Source: Lachnospiraceae bacterium
GTDB lineage: Bacteria > Bacillota > Clostridia > Lachnospirales > Lachnospiraceae
DNA length: 11,488 nucleotides
Direction: 5' to 3'
Assembly (NCBI GenBank): GCA_021202575.1
Contig: JAJQCU010000350.1
Location: 1-11,488 of the forward strand
Shown here piece by piece: positions 5,007-11,488 of the stretch (position 1 is the stretch's first letter; each line of letters opens with the position of its first letter). The translations under genes and the position numbers were made by a program. The notes beneath the pieces were generated by a model. The model saw nothing but the letters and a program-made list of their open reading frames with translations. It was not told where the DNA came from and ran no database searches.

Positions 5007-6212
5007 ATGGCTAAAATTAAGATGACGACGCCGTTGGTGGAGATGGACGGGGACGAAATGACCCGAATCCTCTGGCAGATGATCAAGGAGGAGCTGATCC
5101 TTCCCTATATTGATTTGAAGACGGAATATTACGACCTGGGCCTGGAGCACAGGAACGCGACCAATGACCAGGTGACGGTGGACAGCGCCAATGCCACCTT
5201 AAAGTACGGCGTGGCTGTCAAATGCGCCACCATCACCCCCAATGCTGCCAGAATGACGGAGTATAATCTGAAGGAAATGTGGAAGAGTCCCAACGGCACC
5301 ATCCGGGCCATCCTGGACGGCACGGTGTTCAGAGCGCCTATCCTGGTGAAGGGCATCGTTCCCTATGTTTCCAACTGGAAAAAGCCCATCACCATCGCCC
5401 GTCATGCCTACGGGGATGTATATAAAAACACGGAGATCAAAGTTCCCGGGCCAGGAAAGGCGGAGTTAGTCTTTACCGGCGAGGACGGAACCCGGATCCG
5501 GGAGACCATCCATGAGTTTACCGGCGAGGGCATCCTTCAGGGAATTCATAATACAAAGGAATCCATTACCAGCTTCGCGCGGGCCTGTTTTAATTACGCC
5601 GTGGATACAAAGCAGGATCTGTGGTTCTCCACCAAGGATACGATTTCCAAGAAGTATGACCATAGCTTCAAGGATATTTTTCAGGAGATTTATGACGCAG
5701 AATATAAGGAAAAGTTCGGGGAGCTGGGCATCGAGTATTTCTATACACTGATCGACGACGCGGTGGCCAGGGTGATCCGCTCCGAGGGCGGTTTCATCTG
5801 GGCCTGTAAGAATTATGACGGCGACGTCATGTCTGACATGGTGGCCACGGCTTACGGTGACCTGTCCATGATGAGCTCCGTGCTGGTGTCCCCCAGCGGT
5901 GTTTATGAGTATGAGGCGGCCCACGGCACGGTGCAGCGCCATTATTACAAGCATTTAAAGGGGGAGGAGACCTCCACCAATTCCATCGCCACCATCTATG
6001 CCTGGACCGGGGCGCTGAGAAAGCGGGGCGAGCTGGACGGCATTCCGGAGCTTGTGGAATACGCGGACAGGATGGAGAAGGCCTGCGTGAAGACCATTGA
6101 GGACGGCAAGATGACGAAGAGTCTGTCGCTGATTTCCACCTGCGAGAATCCGGTGATTTTGAACAGCCTGGATTTCATTAAAGCGATCAGGGCCACATTT
6201 GAGGAGCTGTAA
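5007..6212 (+). CDS. icd: NADP-dependent isocitrate dehydrogenase, eukaryote-like type
   Basis: The enzyme oxidatively decarboxylates isocitrate to 2-oxoglutarate with NADP+ in the cytoplasm, supplying carbon for glutamate and NADPH. The 401-residue protein is collinear with human IDH1/IDH2 rather than with Escherichia coli Icd. Substrate arginines are at 100, 109 and 132 (the last in RHAYGD), the catalytic tyrosine at 139 and the catalytic lysine at 210 (STKDT). Metal-binding aspartates lie in LIDDAVA (250-251) and YDGDVMSD (273, 277). The NADP site includes GTVQRH (R311, H312) and TSTNSIA. ATG 5007 is preferred over ATG 5001 because AAGGAG at 4994-4999 is 7 bases from 5007 but only 1 from 5001. 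No citrate synthase or aconitase gene adjoins. The long leader is unusual. A strong terminator follows. Confidence 0.95.
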   Translation: MAKIKMTTPLVEMDGDEMTRILWQMIKEELILPYIDLKTEYYDLGLEHRNATNDQVTVDSANATLKYGVAVKCATITPNAARMTEYNLKEMWKSPNGTIRAILDGTVFRAPILVKGIVPYVSNWKKPITIARHAYGDVYKNTEIKVPGPGKAELVFTGEDGTRIRETIHEFTGEGILQGIHNTKESITSFARACFNYAVDTKQDLWFSTKDTISKKYDHSFKDIFQEIYDAEYKEKFGELGIEYFYTLIDDAVARVIRSEGGFIWACKNYDGDVMSDMVATAYGDLSMMSSVLVSPSGVYEYEAAHGTVQRHYYKHLKGEETSTNSIATIYAWTGALRKRGELDGIPELVEYADRMEKACVKTIEDGKMTKSLSLISTCENPVILNSLDFIKAIRATFEEL

Positions 6213-6217
6213 TAAAA

Positions 6218-6258
6218 AGGAGAGTACCTCTTAACACCGGAGGTACTCTCTTGTTTTT
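6218..6258. terminator. Two-way terminator between icd and galT
   Basis: GAGAGTACCTC (6220-6230) pairs perfectly with GAGGTACTCTC (6240-6250), extended by AAG/CTT-type flanks, around a 9-base loop. Plus-strand transcripts leave through TTGTTTTTCT; minus-strand transcripts leave through CCTTTTTATT. It sits 5 bases after the icd stop and 15 bases after the galT stop, ending both convergent units. Confidence 0.9.
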
Positions 6259-6264
6259 CTCTTT

Positions 6265-7752
6265 TTACAGGCTGCCGATAAACCGCAGCAACGCCGCTCT
6301 TCCCTCAGGGGTGCACTTGTATACACCGGCATCCTCCAGCACCCGGACGAAGACTTTGCCGATTTCTTCCTGTAAAACAGCGTCCAGGTTGTCAGCGTTC
6401 ACGTCATCATATTTTGGCAGAAATTCCGCCACCCAGTCGGCGTGCTTTTTCAGCGTCTCATCCGCCGCGATATCCCTTCCGGCCAGAATGGCTTCCTTTA
6501 ATAAATCCATTTCCTGATTCAGCCGGGCCGGCAGGACAGCCAGCCCCATGACTTCAATCAGGCCGATATTTTCCTTTTTGATATGGTGCAGATTGGCGTG
6601 GGGATGGTAGACGCCCAGGGGGTGCTCTTCGGTTGTAATGTTATTGCGCAGCACCAGATCCAGCTCATAGGTGTCCCCAGTCTTGCGGGCGATGGGGGTG
6701 ATGGTATTGTGGGGCTCCCCGTCGGTGAAAGCGTAGATGAAGGCTGCTTCATCGGTATAACCTCTCCACACCTTCAGTACATGCTCCGCGGCGTCGATGA
6801 GGCGCTCACTGTCCTGGTGGCGGATGCGGATGACGGACAGGGGCCATTTCAGAATCCCGCTCTCCACATCCTCAAAGCCGGGCAGGGTTACCGGAATCTC
6901 AATGGGCGCCCGCGCCATGGCGAAGGTATAGTGGCCGCCCTGGAAGTGGTCGTGGCTTAAGATGGAGCCGCCCACGATGGGCAGGTCGGCGTTGGAGCCC
7001 AGCGTATAGTGTGGAAACTGCTTCACGAAGTCGAAGAGCTTGATAAAGGCTGCCCGGTCGATCTTCATGGGCGTGTGCTCCCGGTTGAACACGATGCAGT
7101 GCTCATTGTAATACACATAGGGGGAATACTGGAAGCACCAGTCGCTGTTGTTGATGGTCAGCGGAATGATGCGGTGATTCTCCCTGGCGGGGTGGTCCAC
7201 TCTGCCCGCGTAGCCCTCATTCTCCACACAGAGCTGGCATTTGGGATAGGCGGTGTTCTTCGCAGTTTTGGCCGCGGCGATAGCGAGAGGATCCTTTTCC
7301 GGTTTGGACAGATTGATGGTGATGTCGATTTGCCCATAGGGGCTGTCCACCTTCCATTTCCGATCCTTCTGGACCCGGTCCCGGCGGATATAGTTGGTGT
7401 CCTGGCTGAACTGATAGAACCAGTCGGTGGCTGTCTCAGGGGACTGGGCGTATTTTTCAAAAAAGGTTTTCTGCACCTGGGCAGGACGGGGCAGCAGACA
7501 GTTCATCAGCTTTGTGTCGAACAGGTCCCTGTAGGTGATGCTGTCGGGGATCAGATTGCGGGAAACGGCTTCCCGAAGCAGGCCATCCAGAATTTCCTCC
7601 AGACTCATTTCAGGAATTTGCTCCGGCTCCCCGAAACTGTCCTCATGCATGACGTCCAGGAGCAGATTGATAGTGTAGATTCTTTCGCATGAGGGGGTGA
7701 GTCCCTTGCGGATCCCATAATCGGCAAGCGCCGCAATATAAGTAGAAAGCAT
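6265..7752 (-). CDS. galT: Galactose-1-phosphate uridylyltransferase, class II
   Basis: GalT exchanges UDP-glucose and galactose-1-phosphate for glucose-1-phosphate and UDP-galactose in the Leloir pathway. The 495-residue length and sequence fit the longer Firmicutes class II enzymes, not the roughly 350-residue E. coli type. Visible family blocks are KCQLCVENEGY with a CxxC pair (172, 175), ENHRIIPL, GGSILSHDHFQGG with H267 and H269, RNNITTEEHPLG and the C-terminal VYHPHANLHHIKKENIGLIE block (given in two parts: VYHPHANLHH at 381-390, IKKENIGLIE at 391-400). AAGGAGA lies 8 bases before the start. The gene begins 23 bases after galM ends, is last in the galK-galM-galT operon and runs into the shared terminator. 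No key block is missing. Confidence 0.95.
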   Translation of the reverse strand: MLSTYIAALADYGIRKGLTPSCERIYTINLLLDVMHEDSFGEPEQIPEMSLEEILDGLLREAVSRNLIPDSITYRDLFDTKLMNCLLPRPAQVQKTFFEKYAQSPETATDWFYQFSQDTNYIRRDRVQKDRKWKVDSPYGQIDITINLSKPEKDPLAIAAAKTAKNTAYPKCQLCVENEGYAGRVDHPARENHRIIPLTINNSDWCFQYSPYVYYNEHCIVFNREHTPMKIDRAAFIKLFDFVKQFPHYTLGSNADLPIVGGSILSHDHFQGGHYTFAMARAPIEIPVTLPGFEDVESGILKWPLSVIRIRHQDSERLIDAAEHVLKVWRGYTDEAAFIYAFTDGEPHNTITPIARKTGDTYELDLVLRNNITTEEHPLGVYHPHANLHHIKKENIGLIEVMGLAVLPARLNQEMDLLKEAILAGRDIAADETLKKHADWVAEFLPKYDDVNADNLDAVLQEEIGKVFVRVLEDAGVYKCTPEGRAALLRFIGSL

Positions 7753-7775
7753 GGTTGAATTCTCCTTTGGGTGGG

Positions 7776-8780
7776 TTAGAAAATAAAATGATACCAGGTT
7801 TCCGAATGGAACGGCTCCCCCGCCTTCAATATGGGCTTTTCAAACTCCGGATTGTCAATATTGACCGCGTTGACATAAAACTGACTCTCAAAGCAGATGG
7901 CGTTGGTCATGCTGCCCTTCCAGGCTCCGGGCGCGTCCGGCGAGGTGTAAAGCTGGAACCCGGGCAGATCCGTATGTACCTCCAGGGCGATGCCTGTCTG
8001 ATCGCCCGTGCAGCGGATGCGGGGCTTCTCCAGACAATGGTGGGGCTCCTGACACCAGTTGTCGTCCAGGAAATTTTCCACGGGGCGTTCTTTCGTGTAA
8101 TCAAATCTGGTGTCAGCCACCGGAAGAATTCGGCCCGTGGGAACGCAGTCCACGGATTCGGTATAGCGGGTGGAATCGATCCATAATCTGTGCTGCCAGA
8201 TGGTTCCCTGCCCGTTTAAATTGAAATACGCATGGTTGGTCATGTTAAACAGCGTATCCTTATCGCAGACTGCGTCATAGCTGATTTTGACCGTGTTGTC
8301 ATCGGTGAGCTGATAGGTGACGGCCAGCTTCAGATTTCCCGGATAGCCCTGGTCCATGTGTGGGCTGAAAAGAGAAAAGCGAATGCTGTTGTCCTGTTCA
8401 TCCGGCTCCGTCTGATACAGGCGTTTGTCATAATAGTTGGGACCGCTGTGGAGATTGATATCCTGTCCATAGCCCTGGTCTGTGGCGGGCAGGGGATAGG
8501 TCCGGCCGTTTAAAATAAAGGCGGGACCCGCACCCGCGATGCGGTTGGCCACACGGCCGATGGGGGAGCCGTGGTGACCCATGTCGGTCTCATAACCGGC
8601 GGAGCTGTCGAAGTGCTGCAGCATGTCCAGGGGTCCGTCCGCCGCGGGAACCTTTACGTTGACCCAGATGGCGCCGTAATCGGTGAACTGAGCCTGGCAG
8701 CCGTTCTGGTTGGTGATGGTATATAATTTTGCGGCCTGCCCTTTGGAGGTGAGGCCGAAATCGGTAACTGTGATGCTCAT
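7776..8780 (-). CDS. galM: Aldose 1-epimerase (galactose mutarotase)
   Basis: GalM interconverts beta- and alpha-galactose, giving galactokinase its alpha substrate. The 334-residue protein has the usual family landmarks: GSPIGRVANRIAG (71-83), the substrate-binding INLHSGP (H111), TNHAYFNLNG with the catalytic acid histidine at 183, an aspartate in VADTRFDY (223), and near the end CFESQFYVNAVN with the catalytic base glutamate at 298. AGGAG lies 7 bases before ATG 8780. No signal peptide is present, so it acts in the cytoplasm. It sits between galK and galT on the same strand, with a 116-base gap after galK that contains a hairpin. The gene looks intact, though its expression may suffer from the upstream galK stop codon. 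Confidence 0.95.
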   Translation of the reverse strand: MSITVTDFGLTSKGQAAKLYTITNQNGCQAQFTDYGAIWVNVKVPAADGPLDMLQHFDSSAGYETDMGHHGSPIGRVANRIAGAGPAFILNGRTYPLPATDQGYGQDINLHSGPNYYDKRLYQTEPDEQDNSIRFSLFSPHMDQGYPGNLKLAVTYQLTDDNTVKISYDAVCDKDTLFNMTNHAYFNLNGQGTIWQHRLWIDSTRYTESVDCVPTGRILPVADTRFDYTKERPVENFLDDNWCQEPHHCLEKPRIRCTGDQTGIALEVHTDLPGFQLYTSPDAPGAWKGSMTNAICFESQFYVNAVNIDNPEFEKPILKAGEPFHSETWYHFIF

Positions 8781-8818
8781 AAACGTACTCCTGTTTTCAA
8801 ATTGACAATGAAAGAAAG

Positions 8819-8861
8819 GAGGCAGGATTACGCGGGAAAATGCCGGTACACAACCCGCCTC
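8819..8861 (-). other. Intercistronic hairpin between galK and galM
   Basis: On the minus strand GAGGCGGG (8861-8854) pairs with CCTGCCTC (8826-8819), with one G-U pair, around a 27-base loop. CTTTCTTTCATT follows. The T-rich tail is interrupted, so it may be a partial terminator or an mRNA-processing or stability element that sets galM-galT levels apart from galK. Confidence 0.45.
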
Positions 8862-8896
8862 GTTTTGTTGCTAAAAGGTAATTGCCGCTTTATGGC

Positions 8897-9460
8897 TCAG
8901 AGAGTGTGAGCCCCCTGGCCGATATCCACTACATAAAAGTCCGCCTTTAATCCGGTGCGCTCTGTGTAGGCTGCGCCCACCTGGGAAATAAAGGTGTCGA
9001 TGGCATCCTCCTTTACCAGACTGACCGTGCAGCCGCCGAAGCCGCCGCCGGTGATGCGGCTGCCAAGGCAGCCCTCGATTTTCCAGGCTTCCTCGGCCAG
9101 AATGTCCATTTCCTCGCAGGAAACCTCGAAATCATCCCGCAGGGAAATGTGGGAGGCGTTCATCAGTCTGCCGAAAAGCTCAATGTCTCCGGTCTTCAGC
9201 GCTTCCACGGCGTCGATGGTGCGGCGGTTCTCGTAGACCGCGTGCTTTGCGCGCCTGCGGATGACAGGGTCGGAAATGGAGGGCGCCAGAAAGTCAAACA
9301 TTTCTGTTGTCAGGGCGCCAAGAGACGGAATATTAACCACCTCCTGAAGCTCCTTTAAAGCCTGCTCGCACTGGCTGCGGCGGGTGTTGTACTCGCTGGT
9401 CACCAGACTGTGCTTCACATTGCCGTCGGTCACAACCAAACTGATGACTTCAAGCTTCAT
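8897..9460 (-). CDS. galK: Galactokinase C-terminal fragment, possible restart product
   Basis: The 187-residue frame starts at ATG 9460, 12 bases after the TAA and in the same frame. It carries the GHMP C-terminal region, including YNTRRSQCEQAL and the glycine-rich ITGGGFGGCTVSLV. That ATG is an internal methionine of normal GalK (the PMKLE region) and no ribosome binding site precedes it (GAATACGCTCCC). Translation would rely on reinitiation after the nearby stop. Most likely it is the second half of a broken gene. Confidence 0.5.
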   Translation of the reverse strand: MKLEVISLVVTDGNVKHSLVTSEYNTRRSQCEQALKELQEVVNIPSLGALTTEMFDFLAPSISDPVIRRRAKHAVYENRRTIDAVEALKTGDIELFGRLMNASHISLRDDFEVSCEEMDILAEEAWKIEGCLGSRITGGGFGGCTVSLVKEDAIDTFISQVGAAYTERTGLKADFYVVDIGQGAHTL

Positions 9461-9472
9461 GGGAGCGTATTC

Positions 9473-10063
9473 TTATACCAGAGTGTTTGTGTCCAGGTAG
9501 ATGGCGCAGTCCTTCTGTCCCATGGCGGAGGCAAACTGATCCATGATGCCGCAGTTCATGCCGTTGAAATTATTTTCGGAAAACTGGCCGATCAGCGCCA
9601 GTTCCTCCAGGGGGATGTTCATGCCGAAGGAATCGCTGAGCATCAGGCCGGTCAGCACCTCCAGGGAGGCGGAGGAGGACAGGCCGCTGCCCGCGGGAAT
9701 ATTGCCGTAAATGAGAATGTCGGCGCCGCTGGGGACGGGATGCCCCTTCTGCTCAAATGCCCAGACCACTCCCTTCGGATAATTGGCCCAGCCGGTGTCC
9801 TTTCCGGGTGCCAGGGAGTGGATCGAGGAAGTGACCACGCCGCTGTTCGGGACATTGACGGAAAAGAAGCGCAGCACATCATCCTCTCTGATCCGGATGG
9901 CGCCGTAGGTGCCGATGGTCAGGGCGCAGGGGAAGACATGCCCGCCGTTGTAGTCGGTGTGCTCCCCGATCAGATTGACCCGCCCGGGGGCAAAATAGGT
10001 GCCGATTTCGCCGCCCTCGCCGTAGGTCTTTACAAACAGTTCTTTCAGTTCCTTGCTTGTCAT
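9473..10063 (-). CDS. galK: Galactokinase N-terminal fragment as read to the premature stop
   Basis: The 196-residue product translated from ATG 10063 to the TAA at 9473-9475 contains the galactose-binding signature, the phosphate-binding loop and catalytic D175, but lacks the C-terminal half of the GHMP fold. It has the operon's promoter and a good ribosome binding site (GGAGG). Alone it is unlikely to be an active kinase, because the family's third motif lies after the stop. Confidence 0.6.
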   Translation of the reverse strand: MTSKELKELFVKTYGEGGEIGTYFAPGRVNLIGEHTDYNGGHVFPCALTIGTYGAIRIREDDVLRFFSVNVPNSGVVTSSIHSLAPGKDTGWANYPKGVVWAFEQKGHPVPSGADILIYGNIPAGSGLSSSASLEVLTGLMLSDSFGMNIPLEELALIGQFSENNFNGMNCGIMDQFASAMGQKDCAIYLDTNTLV

Positions 10064-10127
10064 GAAATACCTCCGTGAAAGAAAATATGGGTTCAGCTTT
10101 TAACCGGTACAGTGCTTTGCAAAAAGA

Positions 10128-10148
10128 ACATGATAAAAATGAGCATGT
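10128..10148. promoter_or_regulatory. Inverted repeat in the galK leader
   Basis: ACATG (10128-10132) and CATGT (10144-10148) form an inverted repeat around 11 AT-rich bases, between the galK promoter and start codon. It could bind a sugar-responsive repressor, but no regulator gene is in the window and the symmetry is short. Confidence 0.3.
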
Positions 10149-10190
10149 GATGAAAGCAGTGTGCCGGGCTGGCCGGATTTAATCAAAGAC

Positions 10191-10219
10191 AGTATAGCAG
10201 AATTTGATTTTAAGGTAAA
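10191..10219 (-). promoter_or_regulatory. Promoter of the galKMT operon
   Basis: On the minus strand the -35 TTTACC (10219-10214) and the -10 TATACT (10196-10191) are 17 bases apart, with TGC just before the -10 as an extended element. Transcription would start near 10184, giving a leader of about 120 bases. The rest of the 409-base galK-thrH gap holds the hairpins listed separately; no gene was found in it. Confidence 0.65.
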
Positions 10220-10275
10220 GAAATATATTGGCGGGTTTGCAGGATTTGACAGAAAGCCGTTACTCTTCCCCGCCC

Positions 10276-10299
10276 TGTGAAAAGCCGCTGTTTTTCACA
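10276..10299. repeat. Stem-loop in the galK-thrH gap, beside an AAAGCCG repeat
   Basis: TGTGAAAA (10276-10283) pairs with TTTTCACA (10292-10299) around an 8-base loop. The heptamer AAAGCCG occurs three times in 55 bases here (about 10253, 10281 and 10301). Its role is unknown; it lies upstream of both divergent genes. Confidence 0.4.
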
Positions 10300-10333
10300 A
10301 AAAGCCGTCTTGCCAATGGCGGTACTTTGTAGT

Positions 10334-10401
10334 AAGCTGTAAAAGCGCGGGCTCCTGCTTCCCTGAATGCTTTAAGGAAAAGGGGCGGGCGGATACAGCT
10401 T
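10334..10401 (+). other. Long-range inverted repeat in the thrH upstream region
   Basis: AAGCTGTA (10334-10341) is perfectly complementary to TACAGCTT (10394-10401), 52 bases apart. Directly after it comes TATAGT (10405-10410), a possible -10 box without a recognisable -35. Further down, CGCG/CGCG encloses CGGA/TCCG as a small hairpin (10417-10443) just before the thrH ribosome binding site. A folded leader is possible, but no known riboswitch is recognised. Confidence 0.35.
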
Positions 10402-10472
10402 TTATATAGTGATGCACGCGTCAGCGGATATGTCCGTTTCGCGATGATTTATTTCAAGGAGGAGACAAGATT

Positions 10473-11078
10473 ATGTACATCGTTTGCCTGGATATGGAGG
10501 GAGTGCTGGTACCGGAAATCTGGATCGCTTTTGCCAATGCCACCGGAATCCCGGAGCTGAAAAGAACCACCCGGGATGAGCCGGATTATGATAAACTGAT
10601 GAAATTCAGGCTGAGGATTTTGAAGGAGAACGGCCTGGGATTAAAGGAAGTGCAGGATGTGATCGCCACCATTGATCCGCTGCCGGGGGCGAAGGAATTC
10701 CTGGACGAGCTCAGAAGCCTGACCCAGGTAGTGATTTTGAGCGATACCTTTGAGCAGTTCGCGTCGCCGCTGATGAAAAAGCTGGGCTATCCCACGCTGT
10801 TCTGCAACACGCTGGAGGTGGCGGAGAACGGCGAGATCACGGATTTCCATATGCGGGTGGCAAAGTCCAAGTTGGCCACGGTGAAGGCGCTGCAGTCCAT
10901 CGGCTTTGAGACCATTGCCAGCGGAGACAGCTACAATGACCTGGATATGATTTACGCCAGCAAGGCAGGTTTCTTATTTAAGAGTACAGAAAAAATAAAG
11001 GCGGACAATCCCGGACTGCAGGCGTTTGAGGAGTTTGATGAGCTGCTGGCCACGATCAAGGCGGAGCTTAGGAAATAA
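10473..11078 (+). CDS. thrH: ThrH-type phosphoserine phosphatase / homoserine phosphotransferase
   Basis: ThrH is a cytoplasmic HAD-superfamily enzyme. In Pseudomonas it dephosphorylates phosphoserine and can pass the phosphate to homoserine, linking serine and threonine synthesis. The 201-residue protein matches that family in length and in nearly all landmark segments: LDMEGVLVPEIWIAFA with the nucleophile D7 and the family-typical E9 instead of a second aspartate, TTRDEPDYDKLM, PLPGAKEFLDEL, motif II VVILSDTF (S90), a lysine near 131-133 as motif III, and motif IV GDSYND (151-156) for magnesium. AAGGAGG lies 10 bases before ATG 10473. It stands alone, divergent from galK, with no amino-acid genes nearby. 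Serine phosphatase activity is likely; the homoserine activity is less certain. Confidence 0.9.
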   Translation: MYIVCLDMEGVLVPEIWIAFANATGIPELKRTTRDEPDYDKLMKFRLRILKENGLGLKEVQDVIATIDPLPGAKEFLDELRSLTQVVILSDTFEQFASPLMKKLGYPTLFCNTLEVAENGEITDFHMRVAKSKLATVKALQSIGFETIASGDSYNDLDMIYASKAGFLFKSTEKIKADNPGLQAFEEFDELLATIKAELRK

Positions 11079-11090
11079 AAAACCCGGGCA

Positions 11091-11118
11091 TACTGAGAAC
11101 AGGACTTTCCTCTTTCAG
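11091..11118 (+). other. Imperfect stem-loop after thrH
   Basis: CTGAGA pairs with TTTCAG (one G-U) and, beyond a small internal loop, AGGA pairs with TCCT around CTT. No T-run follows, so it is not a convincing terminator; thrH transcripts may continue into the transporter gene. Confidence 0.3.
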
Positions 11119-11165
11119 GTGAATTGATACGGTACCGGAAGGAAATAAAAAGAAGGTCTTGCAGA

Positions 11166-11229
11166 CTGTATGGTATCCCTTCGGGCAGCACTCTGGAAAA
11201 TACCGATGCAGGCTGCCCTGTGCGGGGAT
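11166..11229 (+). other. Structured leader upstream of the MATE gene
   Basis: Two long pairings overlap. CTGTATGGTAT (11166-11176) pairs with 11200-11211 (11 pairs, one bulged G, one G-U). GGGCAGC (11183-11189) pairs with GCTGCCC (11212-11218). They interlock, so they form either a strained pseudoknot or two alternative folds. ATCCC (11175-11179) is also complementary to GGGAT (11225-11229), which overlaps the likely ribosome binding site. This resembles a translational switch, but it matches no riboswitch class I recognise. Confidence 0.4.
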
Positions 11230-11233
11230 TCTT

Positions 11234-11488
11234 TTGAGGCTCATCAGTAAAAACAGAGAATTTTATAAAGCTGTGGCCCGCCTGGCTCTTCCCATTGGCT
11301 TACAGTCGCTGATTACCCTGAGCGTCAATCTGGTGGATACCGTCATGGTGGGCCAGCTGGGAGAGACTTCGCTGTCAGCGGTTTCTCTGGCCAATCAGTT
11401 CATCGGCACTTATCAGGCCTCCTGCCTTGGCATCGGTATGGGTGCCAGCGTGCGGATATCCCGGTTTTACGGCGGGAAGGACATGGAG
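11234..11488 (+). CDS. MATE-family efflux transporter, N-terminal fragment (3' end outside window)
   Basis: The first 85 codons show a basic start (RLISKNREFYK), then ALPIGLQSLITLSVNLVDTV as the first transmembrane helix, followed by VMVGQLGETSLSAVSLANQF and a glycine-rich helix GIGMGASVRISRFYGG. This is the usual opening of MATE proteins, which export cations, drugs or metabolites using sodium or proton gradients. No in-frame ATG exists upstream before the stop at 11120. TTG 11234 is preferred: GGGGA (11224-11228) lies 5 bases upstream and the protein then begins where family members begin. The substrate cannot be inferred. Confidence 0.85.
   Translation, partial: MRLISKNREFYKAVARLALPIGLQSLITLSVNLVDTVMVGQLGETSLSAVSLANQFIGTYQASCLGIGMGASVRISRFYGGKDME

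Larger units (their letters stand above)
8897..10063 (-). pseudogene. galK: Galactokinase gene interrupted by one in-frame TAA
   Basis: Galactokinase phosphorylates alpha-galactose with ATP, the entry step of the Leloir pathway. The full frame spans 389 codons including the true TGA stop, the normal GalK length. GHMP-kinase motifs are all present: GRVNLIGEHTDYNGG (27-41), PAGSGLSSSAS (123-133), GIMDQFASAMG with catalytic D175, and SRITGGGFGG near 335-343. Codon 197 (9475-9473) is TAA between LDTNTLV and EYAPMKLE, with no shift of frame. The family usually has a tyrosine-like residue about here, so a single TAT or TAC to TAA change would explain it. GGAGG lies 6 bases before ATG 10063. An inactive kinase, a sequencing error, or two cooperating fragments remain possible. 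Confidence 0.85.

Noticed and set aside
7009-7692. 227-codon plus-strand frame opposite galT
   Set aside because: galT on the other strand is complete and conserved; the composition is that of an antisense shadow.
9473-9475. Programmed recoding at the galK TAA
   Set aside because: TAA is not a selenocysteine (TGA) or pyrrolysine (TAG) codon, and no downstream recoding structure was seen; mutation or sequencing error is simpler.
9410-10078. 222-codon plus-strand frame opposite galK
   Set aside because: It mirrors the galactokinase N-terminal half and has no family match or ribosome binding site.
11079-11233. Known riboswitch such as SAM, preQ1, guanidine or fluoride upstream of the MATE gene
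   Set aside because: None of the conserved cores I know for these classes was found; only unassigned stems are visible.

Overview
The window looks like chromosome of a Clostridia bacterium, most likely a Lachnospiraceae-type gut anaerobe. I infer this from the strong AGGAGG-type ribosome binding sites, moderate GC content, a eukaryote-like (type II) NADP isocitrate dehydrogenase, the Firmicutes-type class II GalT, ThrH, and DUF4214-repeat surface proteins. This is inference from family knowledge; no search was run.

Layout. Positions 1-2009 hold the tail of one secreted DUF4214-repeat protein and then a complete paralogue (441-2009). Their 3' ends match at about 93% over 215 bases, and the spacer after each carries a related hairpin and a related promoter, so this is a tandem gene family. 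A 547-residue lipoprotein of unknown function follows (2185-3828). A HicA/HicB toxin-antitoxin pair (4038-4647) has a good sigma-A promoter with an inverted repeat inside the -35/-10 spacer. The 359-base gap before icd is unusual: it holds a three-copy 17-base repeat, a near-consensus promoter that runs almost directly into a terminator-like hairpin, a three-copy 42/43-base repeat able to form competing hairpins, and a final hairpin next to the icd ribosome binding site. icd (5007-6212) meets the gal genes tail to tail at a two-way terminator.

The minus-strand gal operon reads galK, galM, galT (10063 down to 6265). It covers mutarotation of galactose, phosphorylation, and uridylyl transfer; galE is not in the window. 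galK is broken by one in-frame TAA at codon 197, with perfectly collinear galactokinase sequence on both sides. It is a nonsense pseudogene, a sequencing error, or a stop-restart gene. A galK promoter with an extended -10 lies in the 409-base gap shared with the divergent thrH gene (10473-11078, phosphoserine phosphatase/homoserine phosphotransferase family). The window closes with the first 85 codons of a MATE-family transporter. It probably starts at TTG 11234, behind a leader with overlapping stems, one of which could hide its ribosome binding site.

No mobile element, CRISPR array, tRNA or rRNA was seen. The observations most worth a second look are the galK stop codon, the icd leader repeats, the DUF4214 tandem duplication and the MATE leader.
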